The translations under genes were made by a program, and so were the position numbers. 64,000 bases of DNA. It comes from Microbacterium sp. 1S1. Lineage in GTDB: Bacteria; Actinomycetota; Actinomycetes; Actinomycetales; Microbacteriaceae. The notes under the pieces are model-generated. The model did no database searches. It saw only the letters and a list, made by a program, of their open reading frames with translations, and was not told the DNA's origin. The stretch lies in assembly GCF_008271365.1 (NCBI RefSeq), contig NZ_CP043430.1:496001-560000 (forward strand), read 5' to 3'. This document shows, in pieces, positions 51,274 through 59,802 of the stretch (position 1 is the first letter of the stretch; each line of letters starts with the position of its first letter).

Positions 51274-52107
51274 TCAGTCGAGGAAGATGTCCGGGAACAG
51301 GGCGCTGTCCGGCGTCCCCGGGACGGCCGCGTAGCCCGAGAAGTCGGTCACGCCGCTGGCCTCGAGCACGTCCTCCACGATGAGCGACTGCCCCGTGTAG
51401 CTGCGCGCGGGCTTGGTCAGCACCGCGTACGCGGCGTCGGCGTAGATGTCGGCGGTGCGGCTCGCCGCCATCACCCTGTCGCCGCCGAGGAGGTTCTGCA
51501 CCGCCGCCGTCGCGATGGTGGTGCGGGGCCACAGCGTGTTCGCGGCGATCCCGTCGGCGGCGAACTCTGCGGCGAGCCCGAGCGTGACCATCGTCATGCC
51601 GTACTTCGCCAGCGTGTACCCGGTGTGCGCACCGAGCCACTTCGGGGTGGGGTTGAGGGGCGGCGAGAGCGAGAGGATGTGCGGGTTCTCCGCGTCCTTG
51701 AGGATCGGCACCGCGGCACGGGAGAGCATGAACGTGCCGCGGACGTTCACGTCCTGCATCAGGTCGTACTTCTTGGCTGACAGCTCGAGGGAGCGCGAGA
51801 GATCGATGACGCTCGCGTTGTTGAGGACGATGTCGATGCCGCCGAACTCGCCCTGCGTCTTCATCACGGCTTCGGTGATGTGATCGTCGTCCCGCACGTC
51901 GCCCACGATGGGGAGGGCCTGCCCGCCGGCGGCGCGGATCTGCTCCGCGGCGCTGTGCACGGTGCCCTCGAGCTTCGGGTGCGGGCTGTCCGTCTTGGCA
52001 AGCATCGCGATGTTCGCGCCGTCGGCGGCCGCGCGCAGGGCGATCGCGAGGCCGATCCCCCGGCTGCCTCCCGACATGAGGATGGTCTTTCCGGCGAGTG
52101 TGCTCAT
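51274..52107 (-). CDS. short-chain dehydrogenase (HSDL2-like)
   Basis: 277 residues: cofactor motif SGGSRGIGLAIALRAA, NNASVIDL, and active-site YTLAKYG with LSLSPPLN before it. The long insertion around KTDSPHPKLEGTVHSAAEQIRAAGG is typical of hydroxysteroid-dehydrogenase-like protein 2 and related fatty-acid-linked SDRs. Substrate unknown; possibly acyl-CoA or terpenoid. Convergent with the TauE gene, in the same direction as the SDR 45 bp upstream. Confidence 0.85.
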   Translation of the reverse strand: MSTLAGKTILMSGGSRGIGLAIALRAAADGANIAMLAKTDSPHPKLEGTVHSAAEQIRAAGGQALPIVGDVRDDDHITEAVMKTQGEFGGIDIVLNNASVIDLSRSLELSAKKYDLMQDVNVRGTFMLSRAAVPILKDAENPHILSLSPPLNPTPKWLGAHTGYTLAKYGMTMVTLGLAAEFAADGIAANTLWPRTTIATAAVQNLLGGDRVMAASRTADIYADAAYAVLTKPARSYTGQSLIVEDVLEASGVTDFSGYAAVPGTPDSALFPDIFLD

Positions 52108-52152
52108 GGTTCTCGTTTCGAATCGCGTGAGTGGCTGGATGTCCGAGGGCGG

Positions 52153-52911
52153 TTAGCGCGGGGCCATGCGGATGGCGCCGTCGAGGCGGATGGTCTCGCC
52201 GTTGAGGTAGCCGTTCTCGACGATCTGCTGCACGAGGGCGGCGTACTCGTCGGGGCGTCCGAGGCGGGCGGGGAACGGGACCTGCTGGCCGAGCGAATCC
52301 TGCGCCTCCTGCGGCAACCCCATGAGCATAGGCGTCTCCATGATCCCGGGGGCGACCGTGCACACGCGGATGGCATGACGGGCGAGCTCCCGGGCGATCG
52401 GCAGGGTCATGGCGTGCACGCCGCCCTTGGACGCCGAGTACGCCGGCTGGCCGATCTGCCCGTCGAAGGCCGCGACGCTCGCGGTGTTGACGATGACGCC
52501 GCGCTCCTCGTCATGCAGCTCGTTCGCGGCGATGACGGCGGCTGCCTGGGAGATGACGTTGAAGGTGCCGACGAGGTTGATGCGCACGATGCGCTCGAAA
52601 TCGGCGAGAACGGCCGGATTCCCCTCCCGGTCGAGCACCTTTGCCGGCGGGGCGATGCCGGCGCAGTTGACGACCACCCGCAGCGACGCGGCGGCCTGTG
52701 CTGCGGTGACGGCGGCCTTGACCTCGTCGACACTCGTCACGTCCGCGGGGACGAAGAGGCCGCCCAGCTCCGTGGCGACAGCCTCCCCCTGGGACGAGGC
52801 GAGGTCGATGATCGTGACGTGGGCCCCTGCTGCCGTGAGCCGACGAGCCGTGGCGAGCCCGAGACCGGAGGCCCCGCCGGTGACGAGCGCACCCTGTCCA
52901 CTGATCTGCAT
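52153..52911 (-). CDS. short-chain dehydrogenase (3-hydroxyacyl-CoA dehydrogenase type II-like)
   Basis: 252 residues: TGGASGLGLATARRL, NCAGIAPPAKVLDREG, NTASVAAFDGQIGQPAYSASKGG and IRLDGAIRM, matching HSD17B10-type enzymes that oxidise 3-hydroxyacyl-CoA. GAAGGAG lies nine bases before ATG 52911. With the next SDR gene it forms a likely two-gene unit for lipid or steroid oxidation. Confidence 0.88.
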   Translation of the reverse strand: MQISGQGALVTGGASGLGLATARRLTAAGAHVTIIDLASSQGEAVATELGGLFVPADVTSVDEVKAAVTAAQAAASLRVVVNCAGIAPPAKVLDREGNPAVLADFERIVRINLVGTFNVISQAAAVIAANELHDEERGVIVNTASVAAFDGQIGQPAYSASKGGVHAMTLPIARELARHAIRVCTVAPGIMETPMLMGLPQEAQDSLGQQVPFPARLGRPDEYAALVQQIVENGYLNGETIRLDGAIRMAPR

Positions 52912-53044
52912 CTGAGGTTCTCCTTCGAACGTCGTCGTGCGACTTGCATGGAACGCAGTCCCAGCCTATGCGGTTCTTGGTGTCACCGCAGGCGCACCGC
53001 GTCGACCCGAGCCTACGACACCGACGTCCCGGCATGATGGACAC

Positions 53045-53770
53045 GTGAGCATCCCCGCAGCGTCCATCGAGGTGCCGGCGCGCGTGCGCGAACTCGCCGC
53101 CGGCGCCGCTCTGACACCCATCTGGCGCAACGGGATCGGCGGGCTGACGTTCCGCACCGACGATGGCAGGTACATCAAGTGGGGCCCGCACGATGCGGAG
53201 GCGAACATGCGCGACGAGGCCGAGCGGATGCGCTGGGCCCGCGCCTGGATCACCGTGCCGGACGTGCTTTCCCAGGGCCAGGACGAGTCGCACGAGTGGC
53301 TCGTGACGGCGGCCCTCCCTGGTCGCAGTGCCGTGGACCCGCGATGGGCCTCTTCTCCGGAGTCCGCCGTGCGCGCGGTCGGGAGGGGTCTGCGCCTCCT
53401 GCACGACGCCCTCCCCGTTGCGGAGTGCCCCTGGACCTGGAGTCCCGAGGAGCGCATCGCGAACGCCGCTGCACGCGGGACGGCGGTACCGGCGGATCTG
53501 CACGAGCCGCCCGCGATCGACCGGCTCGTGGTGTGCCACGGCGACGCCTGCCTCCCGAACACGCTGCTCGACGATGAGGGCCGCCCCGTCGCCCACGTCG
53601 ACCTCGCCGCGCTCGGGGTCGCCGACCGCTGGGCCGACATCGCCGTCGCCGCCATGAGCACGCTGTGGAACTTCGGTCCCGGCTGGGAAGGCACCCTCAT
53701 CGCGGCCTACGGGCTCGAACCCGACCGCACGCGGCTGGAGTACTACCGACGGCTCTGGAACGAGTCCTGA
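53045..53770 (+). CDS. aminoglycoside-phosphotransferase-fold kinase
   Basis: 241 residues, small kinase of the APH family. The catalytic loop is VVCHGDACLPNTLLD and the metal Asp is in VAHVDLAALGVADRWADIAV; the N-lobe has FRTDDGRYIKWGP with the ATP Lys. Shape resembles APH(3') enzymes, but true resistance or another small-molecule substrate cannot be told from sequence. GTG 53045 has no ribosome-binding site; CATGAT (53033-53038) ends six bases upstream, so probably leaderless. Convergent with the gadC-like gene. Confidence 0.8.
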   Translation: MSIPAASIEVPARVRELAAGAALTPIWRNGIGGLTFRTDDGRYIKWGPHDAEANMRDEAERMRWARAWITVPDVLSQGQDESHEWLVTAALPGRSAVDPRWASSPESAVRAVGRGLRLLHDALPVAECPWTWSPEERIANAAARGTAVPADLHEPPAIDRLVVCHGDACLPNTLLDDEGRPVAHVDLAALGVADRWADIAVAAMSTLWNFGPGWEGTLIAAYGLEPDRTRLEYYRRLWNES

Positions 53771-53783
53771 GCCGTCACCGCAC

Positions 53784-55256
53784 TCACGCCTCCGGGTGCG
53801 CGTCGCTGAGGAGACTCCCGTTTGCCGGTCGCCGATCCCACGACGGCTTGCGCAGCGCGTAGAACAGCAGCGGCGGGGCGCCGAGCACGACGATCACCAG
53901 CCCGACGATCCACGGGTATGCGGCGGCCGGGAAGGCGGTGAACCCCTCAGGTGGGATGAACGCGAGCACGAACGCGGCGAGGCAGGCGACGAAACCGACC
54001 CCGGCGACGAACGGCAGGGCCTTCACGCGGTAGGCCCGATGAACGTCCGGGGCTTTTCGCCGCAGCACCATCGCCGAGGCGAACATGAGCATGTACATGA
54101 TGAGGTACAACGCGGCGGCCATGTCGATGAGGGCGACGAAGGCGGCGCTGACGTTCGGCACGATGATGAAGATCGCCGCGAGGATCGTGACGATGGTGCC
54201 CTGGAGCATCAGGATGCCCGACTGGACCCCAGCCCTGTTTCGCCTCTGAAGCAGCGGCGGGAGGAGCCCGGTCTCCGCCGCCGCCAGCACGCCCTTCGAC
54301 GGGCCGGCCACCCAGGTGACGACCGAGGCGAGGGCACCGGCGGCGATGAGCGCCGAGACGACGGCGGTCGCCCACCCCATGTCCCAGCGGCCGAAGTACT
54401 CCCCGAATGCGAGCATGATGCCGTTCGTCAGGCCGAGCTCCTTCTTCGGCACAGCGACGGCGATCGCGATGGTGGGCAGGATGAAGACGAGCAGGATGAG
54501 CCCGGCGGCGAGGAACACGGAGCGCGGGTAGCCCGTGCCGGGATCCTTCATCTGGTTGACGTGGACGGCGTTCACCTCCATACCGGCGTACGCGAGCACG
54601 TTCGACACGATCAGCACGATGGAGGCCAGGCCCGTGAACGGCGGGATCATCGCCGAGGCCTCCAGGGGCACCTGACTCTTCTCCCCGCTGAACACCCACA
54701 CGGCGCCGAACACGATGAGCAGCACCGCCGGGAACAGCGTGCCGAGGATGCCGCCCCACGAGCCGAGCTTCGCGAAGAGGTCGCCGCCGCGGAGGGTGAC
54801 GAGGGTGGACCCCCAGTAGAAGACGATGATGACGACCGCGGTGAAGAAGCCGGAACTGGACAGCGCGGGGTCGAGGAAGACGAAGGCCAGGGCACCGGCC
54901 ACGAACGCGAGCTGCGTGGGAAACCAGACCACGTTCTGGATCCACTGCAGCCACACCGCGGTGAACCCCCAGCGGTTGCCGAGAGCCTCGCGCACCCAGA
55001 CGTACACGCCGCCCTTCCACCCCGTTGCCAGTTCGGCCGCGACGAGAGCCGTGGGAATGAGGAAGACGATCGCCGGGATGATGTACAGCGTGACACTGCC
55101 GAGACCGTAGATCGCCATCGCGGGCAGCGAGCGCAGGCTCGCCACCACCACCAGCGTGAGGAGAGCGAGCTGCCCGACGCCCAGGACGGCGACGGCGGGA
55201 CGGGAGACACGCGGCGTGGGGGTGGCGCCCGTGGCACCAGGCTGCGAGACGGACAC
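53784..55256 (-). CDS. gadC: APC-family antiporter, probable glutamate:GABA antiporter
   Basis: 490 residues, about twelve membrane helices, APC superfamily. N-terminal VLGVGQLALLTLVVVASLRSLP and GWKGGVYVWVREALGN are characteristic of the GadC/glutamate:GABA antiporter group. GTG 55256 follows AGGGG by five bases; the frame upstream is antisense to gadB. Eight bases behind the decarboxylase gene, forming a gadBC acid-resistance pair that exchanges GABA for glutamate. Confidence 0.9.
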   Translation of the reverse strand: MSVSQPGATGATPTPRVSRPAVAVLGVGQLALLTLVVVASLRSLPAMAIYGLGSVTLYIIPAIVFLIPTALVAAELATGWKGGVYVWVREALGNRWGFTAVWLQWIQNVVWFPTQLAFVAGALAFVFLDPALSSSGFFTAVVIIVFYWGSTLVTLRGGDLFAKLGSWGGILGTLFPAVLLIVFGAVWVFSGEKSQVPLEASAMIPPFTGLASIVLIVSNVLAYAGMEVNAVHVNQMKDPGTGYPRSVFLAAGLILLVFILPTIAIAVAVPKKELGLTNGIMLAFGEYFGRWDMGWATAVVSALIAAGALASVVTWVAGPSKGVLAAAETGLLPPLLQRRNRAGVQSGILMLQGTIVTILAAIFIIVPNVSAAFVALIDMAAALYLIMYMLMFASAMVLRRKAPDVHRAYRVKALPFVAGVGFVACLAAFVLAFIPPEGFTAFPAAAYPWIVGLVIVVLGAPPLLFYALRKPSWDRRPANGSLLSDAHPEA

Positions 55257-55264
55257 GTCGACCC

Positions 55265-56635
55265 CTAGTGGTGGAACGCCGAGTCGGGGTGATCGGAAGG
55301 CATGGGAGCCGTGAGCGCGTCGAGGTGGGCCACCTCGGCGGTGATGGCGTCGAGCAGCTCGGCGGCCAGATCCATGCTCAGCCCGTTGCGGACGACGATG
55401 CGCTGCACCGTGAGGTCTTCGAGATCCGCCGGCATCGGATAGGCGGGCACGAGCCAGCCGCGCATCCGGAGGCGGTCCTGCAGGTGGTAGAGCGTCCACT
55501 TGTCAGTATGGCCGTCCTTCAAACGCCACGCGAAGACCGGGATGTCGCTGCCGTCGTTCCACAGCTCGAACGCGTCGAGCTTGGCGATGCCCGCGGACAG
55601 GAACTTCGCCACATCCTGTGACGCCTGCTGCACGGCCCGGTAGCCCTCGAAACCGAGGCGGAGGAAGAGGTAGTACTGCAGCAGCACCTGCGCTCCCGGT
55701 CGGGAGAAGTTCAGGGCGAAGGTCGGCATCTCCCCGCCGAGGTAGCTCACCTTGAACACGAGGTCCTCGGGGAGCCACTGCGCGTCGCGCCAGACCACCC
55801 ACCCGAGGCCCGGGTAGACGAGACCGTACTTGTGCCCAGAGGTGCTGATCGAGTGCACTCGCTCCAGCCGGAAGTCCCACACGAGGTCGGGCTGGAGAAA
55901 GGGGGCGATCATGGCCCCCGAGGCCCCGTCCACGTGGATCGGGACATCGAGGCCGGTCTTCTCCTGGATCGCATCGAGCGCCGCGGCGATCTCGGCCACC
56001 GGTTCGTACATGCCGGTGTAGGTGACGCCCATGATGGCGACGACCCCGATCGTGTTCTCGTCGACGTACTTCTCCAGATCGTGGCCGTCGAGCGTCTTGT
56101 GCTGCGCACTGATGGGCACGAAGCGCGGTTCCACGTCGAAGTAGTTGCAGAACTTCTCCCAGCACACCTGCACCGCGCTCGACATCACCAGGTTCGGCGC
56201 GGAGGCGTCCTTGCCGGCGGCACGCCGCGCCTGCTGCCAGCGACGCTTGAACGCGAGACCGCCGAGCATGCACGCCTCGGAGGAGCCGATCGTCGAGGTG
56301 CCGATGCTGCGGGAGGCATCCGGGGCCCTCCACAGATTCGCGAGCATGTGCCAGCAGTTGTCCTCGATGGCGGCGGTCTGCGGATACTCGTCCTTATCGA
56401 TCATGTTCTTGTCGAACGACGCCACGTAGACCTGCTTCGCCTCGTCGTCCATCCAGGTGCTGACGAAGGTGGCGAGGTTGAGACGCGCGTTGCCGTCGAG
56501 GATGGTCTCGTCCTCGACGATCTGCTTCGCCGTTGCGGGAAGTGACTCCGAGTCCGGGATGACGTGTCGCGGCGCGACGGTGGCTTCGCCCGGCCGCGTG
56601 AAGAGCGGCTGCTCGTCGGAGGAGGAGATGCTCAT
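55265..56635 (-). CDS. gadB: glutamate decarboxylase
   Basis: 456 residues, PLP enzyme. N-terminal LNLATFVSTWMDDEAKQV and IGTSTIGSSEACMLGGLAFK are GAD signatures; the cofactor Lys lies in ISTSGHKYGLVYPG; PIHVDGASGAMIAPF holds the PLP Asp. The C-terminal His pair (AFHH) resembles the pH-sensing end of enteric GadB. Converts glutamate to GABA with proton use. AAAGGGAC precedes ATG 56635. First gene of the gadBC pair. Confidence 0.95.
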   Translation of the reverse strand: MSISSSDEQPLFTRPGEATVAPRHVIPDSESLPATAKQIVEDETILDGNARLNLATFVSTWMDDEAKQVYVASFDKNMIDKDEYPQTAAIEDNCWHMLANLWRAPDASRSIGTSTIGSSEACMLGGLAFKRRWQQARRAAGKDASAPNLVMSSAVQVCWEKFCNYFDVEPRFVPISAQHKTLDGHDLEKYVDENTIGVVAIMGVTYTGMYEPVAEIAAALDAIQEKTGLDVPIHVDGASGAMIAPFLQPDLVWDFRLERVHSISTSGHKYGLVYPGLGWVVWRDAQWLPEDLVFKVSYLGGEMPTFALNFSRPGAQVLLQYYLFLRLGFEGYRAVQQASQDVAKFLSAGIAKLDAFELWNDGSDIPVFAWRLKDGHTDKWTLYHLQDRLRMRGWLVPAYPMPADLEDLTVQRIVVRNGLSMDLAAELLDAITAEVAHLDALTAPMPSDHPDSAFHH

Positions 56636-56736
56636 GGGACGTCCCTTTCGGTGGGGTCGATTGGCACTGTCTCCCGCGCACGCTAGAGCCGTCGTCGGCG
56701 CACCGGGAGGGCCCCTCATCCCAAGAGGGTGAGTGA

Positions 56737-57528
56737 TCAGGACGGGCCGAGGATGAAGTTCCAGGCCCCGGTGGCGACCGCGGCGGCGATCGCGATCCCG
56801 GAGATCGCGGCACCGACGGCGAGGAGGATCCACTCCGGTGCGCCGAAGCGCGACTCCCGGGCCCACGTCCGGCGCCCCGGGGCCCCGAAGCCCCGGGCCT
56901 CCATCGCGGTCGCGAGCTTGGCGCCGCGGCGGATCGACAGCACGAGGAGGGCGAAGGCCATGCCGAGGAAGCGCCGGATTCGGCCCCGGTCGGCGACGCC
57001 TCTGGCCCGACGCGCGAGTTCCAGGGCACGCCAGTCGTCGAGGAACAGCCCCACCATGCGCAGTCCGGCGAGTGCGCCGAGCACGAACCGGGCCGGAAGC
57101 CGCAGGATCTGCCCGAGACCGTCGGCGAGATCGGTCGGATCGACCGTGATGAACAGCACCACTGACGGCAGGGCTATCGCGAGCACCCGGAGCATCGTGG
57201 CGACGGCGAGCGCGAGCGACCCCTCGCTGATGCGCACGACGAACCAGTCGACGTAGACCGTGCCACTCGTCTCGCCGTAGAGGGCGATGGTGAGGCCCGT
57301 CAGCGGCGCCGCGAGCCAGACCGGCCACGTGCGCAGCCAGAACTCCCGCCAGCCGATGCCGGCGAACAGGAACAGCACCGCTTCGAGCACCAGCGCGACC
57401 GACGCCGACACCGGGTCGAGCGTGAGGATCAACGGCACGGCGATGAGCGCGCTCACACCGAGCTTCGCGACCGGATTGACCCGGGCGATGACGCCAGCGC
57501 GAGCGGGGGTGGTGGCGAGATCCGTCAT
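56737..57528 (-). CDS. ykoC: ECF transporter transmembrane T component (YkoC-like)
   Basis: 263 residues, about five or six membrane helices with the two Ala-Arg-Gly coupling motifs of EcfT: LARRARGVAD and ATAMEARGFGAP. Anchors the substrate-binding subunit to the ATPase. It overlaps the ATPase gene by four bases and ends the riboswitch-controlled ykoE-ykoD-ykoC operon. Confidence 0.9.
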   Translation of the reverse strand: MTDLATTPARAGVIARVNPVAKLGVSALIAVPLILTLDPVSASVALVLEAVLFLFAGIGWREFWLRTWPVWLAAPLTGLTIALYGETSGTVYVDWFVVRISEGSLALAVATMLRVLAIALPSVVLFITVDPTDLADGLGQILRLPARFVLGALAGLRMVGLFLDDWRALELARRARGVADRGRIRRFLGMAFALLVLSIRRGAKLATAMEARGFGAPGRRTWARESRFGAPEWILLAVGAAISGIAIAAAVATGAWNFILGPS

Positions 57529-58982
57529 GCGGGCGCCCCCACCGCGAACCTCGTGGCACGCAGGGCGCGCGCCACGTCGAGGTCATGCGTGATGGTGACG
57601 ACGGCAGACCCCTCGTCCCGCAGCGCGGCGAGCATCGCGACCAGTTCCGCCCAGGTACGAGCGTCCTGACCGAACGTCGGCTCGTCGAGGACGAGCACTC
57701 TCGGCCGCGTCGCGACGGCGGCGGCGACTGTCAGACGACGCTTCTCCCCTCCGGAGAGCGTGTACGGATTCGCGGCAGCCAGATGGGCCAGCCGCAGGCG
57801 CGCGAGCAGGTCGTCGACACGCGCCGCGACCTCGTCTTCCGGGACGCCCAGCGCCCGTGGCCCGACCGCGAGCTCGTCCCGCACGGTCTTCGCGAGGAGC
57901 TGGTGCTCCGGCTCCTGGAACACCATGCCGATCCGCGTGAGCAGTTCGCGGGAGGCCCACCGGATCGGGAATGGATCGGCCCCCTGTGCGAGCGCGGGCG
58001 CGGCGGTCACGGCCCCGTCCGCGGGAGGGAGGAGGCCGGCGAGCGTCAGGCCCAACGTGGACTTGCCCGCGCCGTTGGGACCGGTGATCGCGACGGCCTC
58101 GCCCGCACGCACGTCCAGGTCGACACCGTGCGCCACCGGGCGAGCCTTCACTCGCGCGACGGCGAGTTCGCGCGCCGACAGCAGCACGTCTCCGGACGCG
58201 ATGCCCGGCGCCGGTGGCTCCGCGGGAGGACGGCCGGGGACCCAGACGCCATCCGCCGCCAGGCGCTCCCCCTGGGCACCGAGCACGTCGGCGGGAGGGC
58301 CGTCCGCGATCACCCCTCCGGCGCCGAGCACGATGACCCGGGTGAGCAGCGGCAGCCACACCTCGAGCCGGTGCTCCACGACCACGAGGGTCGCCGGGTG
58401 CGCGGTGAGCATCCGCTCGACCGCGTCCCTGACCTCGCGCACGCCCTCGGGATCGAGGTTCGCCGTCGGCTCGTCCAGCAGCACGAGGCCGGGTCGCATC
58501 GCGAGCATGCCGGCCAGAGCGAGGCGCTGCTTCTGCCCGCCGGACAGCGCCTTCGTGGGGTGACCGAGCGCAAGTTCGAGCCCCACGGCCGCCAGGGACT
58601 CCTCCACGCGCGGCCAGATCTCCGCGCGCGGCACCCCGAGGTTCTCGCAGCCGAATGCGACGTCGTCGCCCGCGCGGGCGAGGATCACCTGGGAGTCGGG
58701 ATCCTGCAGGACGAGCCCCGCTCGCCCGCGCGTCGCCACCGCGGGCTCGCCGTCGACGAGCAACTCGCCCGCGCTCTCACCCTCGTCTTCGCCACCGAGC
58801 ACGCCGGCGAGCCCGTGCAGCAGAGTGGATTTCCCCGCTCCGGACGCCCCGAGCACGAGCACGCGCTCTCCGGGTTCGATGCGGAATGAGACGTCGCGCA
58901 GCGCCCAGGCCAGGCGGCTCGCGTGCCGCCACCCCCAGCCTCTGGCCTCGACGGCGGCAGGCGCGACCTGCTCCGTCGCCAT
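57525..58982 (-). CDS. ykoD: ECF transporter double ATPase (YkoD-like)
   Basis: 485 residues with two full nucleotide-binding domains. First: GASGAGKST, ALSGGQKQRLALAG, LVLLDEPTANLDP. Second: GPNGAGKST, TLSGGEKRRLTVAAA, VLVLDEPTFGQD. Fusion of both EcfA domains in one chain is the YkoD arrangement of thiamine or HMP transporters. Its ATG overlaps the stop of the S component and its stop overlaps the T component. Confidence 0.93.
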   Translation of the reverse strand: MATEQVAPAAVEARGWGWRHASRLAWALRDVSFRIEPGERVLVLGASGAGKSTLLHGLAGVLGGEDEGESAGELLVDGEPAVATRGRAGLVLQDPDSQVILARAGDDVAFGCENLGVPRAEIWPRVEESLAAVGLELALGHPTKALSGGQKQRLALAGMLAMRPGLVLLDEPTANLDPEGVREVRDAVERMLTAHPATLVVVEHRLEVWLPLLTRVIVLGAGGVIADGPPADVLGAQGERLAADGVWVPGRPPAEPPAPGIASGDVLLSARELAVARVKARPVAHGVDLDVRAGEAVAITGPNGAGKSTLGLTLAGLLPPADGAVTAAPALAQGADPFPIRWASRELLTRIGMVFQEPEHQLLAKTVRDELAVGPRALGVPEDEVAARVDDLLARLRLAHLAAANPYTLSGGEKRRLTVAAAVATRPRVLVLDEPTFGQDARTWAELVAMLAALRDEGSAVVTITHDLDVARALRATRFAVGAPA

Positions 58983-59623
58983 CAGACGCGGACGCGTGCC
59001 TCGCGCCCGGAACCGAAGCGGTCGAGGGCGCCCGTCGCCGCGATGCCCCTGGCGAGCACCCAGGAGAGCGCGCCGGCGATGACGGCTCCCGAGATCACGG
59101 TGCTCGCGAGGTAGATCGCGGTGAAGGCGGGACCGGAGCCGGCGTACCAGAGGACGAGGTTGTTGATGCCGCCCGCGAGCGCCGCGCCGGCGCCGGCGAG
59201 GATCGCGACGGGCAACGACCAGCGGCGGTAGAAGAACAGCAGGAAGATCAGCTCGGCGCCGAGGCCCTGCACGAGTCCCGCCTCGAGCGTGAGGAACCCG
59301 CCCCACTGATTGCCGATGAGTGCCGACACGACGGCCGCCAGCAGCTCGACGTAGATCGCGGCGCCCGCCTTGCGGATGATGAGTCCGCCGAGCACTCCGG
59401 CGAACAGCCAGGGGCCGTCGAGGAGCCCCTGGAGGCCGGGGAGCAGCGGCTCGAGCAGGGCCTTCGGGCCGAGGTATCCGACGTTCCATGCCAGGAAGAT
59501 CAGGCCGGCGGCGACGCCGAGCACGCTGGCGACGACGATGTCGACGACGCGCCAGCGCAGATAGCTGCGCGTCGGTGCGGCCGTGGTCTTCGCCGACGGG
59601 GATGCGGACGTGGACGTACTCAT
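58982..59623 (-). CDS. ykoE: ECF transporter S component (YkoE-like, thiamine/HMP)
   Basis: 213 residues, about six helices. IVVASVLGVAAGLIFLAWN and NQWGGFLTLEAGLVQGLGAE fit the YkoE family, which binds the thiamine precursor HMP or thiamine. ATG 59623 is preceded by GGGAGGAG, which overlaps the 3' end of the TPP riboswitch, so the riboswitch probably hides the ribosome-binding site. First gene of ykoEDC. Confidence 0.93.
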   Translation of the reverse strand: MSTSTSASPSAKTTAAPTRSYLRWRVVDIVVASVLGVAAGLIFLAWNVGYLGPKALLEPLLPGLQGLLDGPWLFAGVLGGLIIRKAGAAIYVELLAAVVSALIGNQWGGFLTLEAGLVQGLGAELIFLLFFYRRWSLPVAILAGAGAALAGGINNLVLWYAGSGPAFTAIYLASTVISGAVIAGALSWVLARGIAATGALDRFGSGREARVRV

Positions 59624-59630
59624 GTGAACT

Positions 59631-59716
59631 CCTCCCTGCGCTGGCATGACCCAGATCAGGTTCGACGGTCGAAGCGCGATTCGCTCCCTCTCAGCCCGGC
59701 TCGCCGGACTCCCGTG
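59631..59716 (-). promoter_or_regulatory. TPP riboswitch (THI element)
   Basis: On the minus strand the conserved parts run in order: GCCGGGCTGAGAGGG, then ACCGTCGAACCTGATCTGG, then GTCATGCCAGCGCAGGGAGG. These are the thiamine-pyrophosphate sensing core (CTGAGA, ACCTGATCTGG, ATGCCAGCG). The last bases merge with the ribosome-binding site of ykoE, so thiamine pyrophosphate should block translation. Confidence 0.96.
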
Positions 59717-59802
59717 GTTGTGCTGTCGATCCTACCGCCATCCGACCGCGCGTCCCGAGCCGTGCACGGCGCATTCCGGGCCGGATTCGGTACCGTAAGC
59801 GA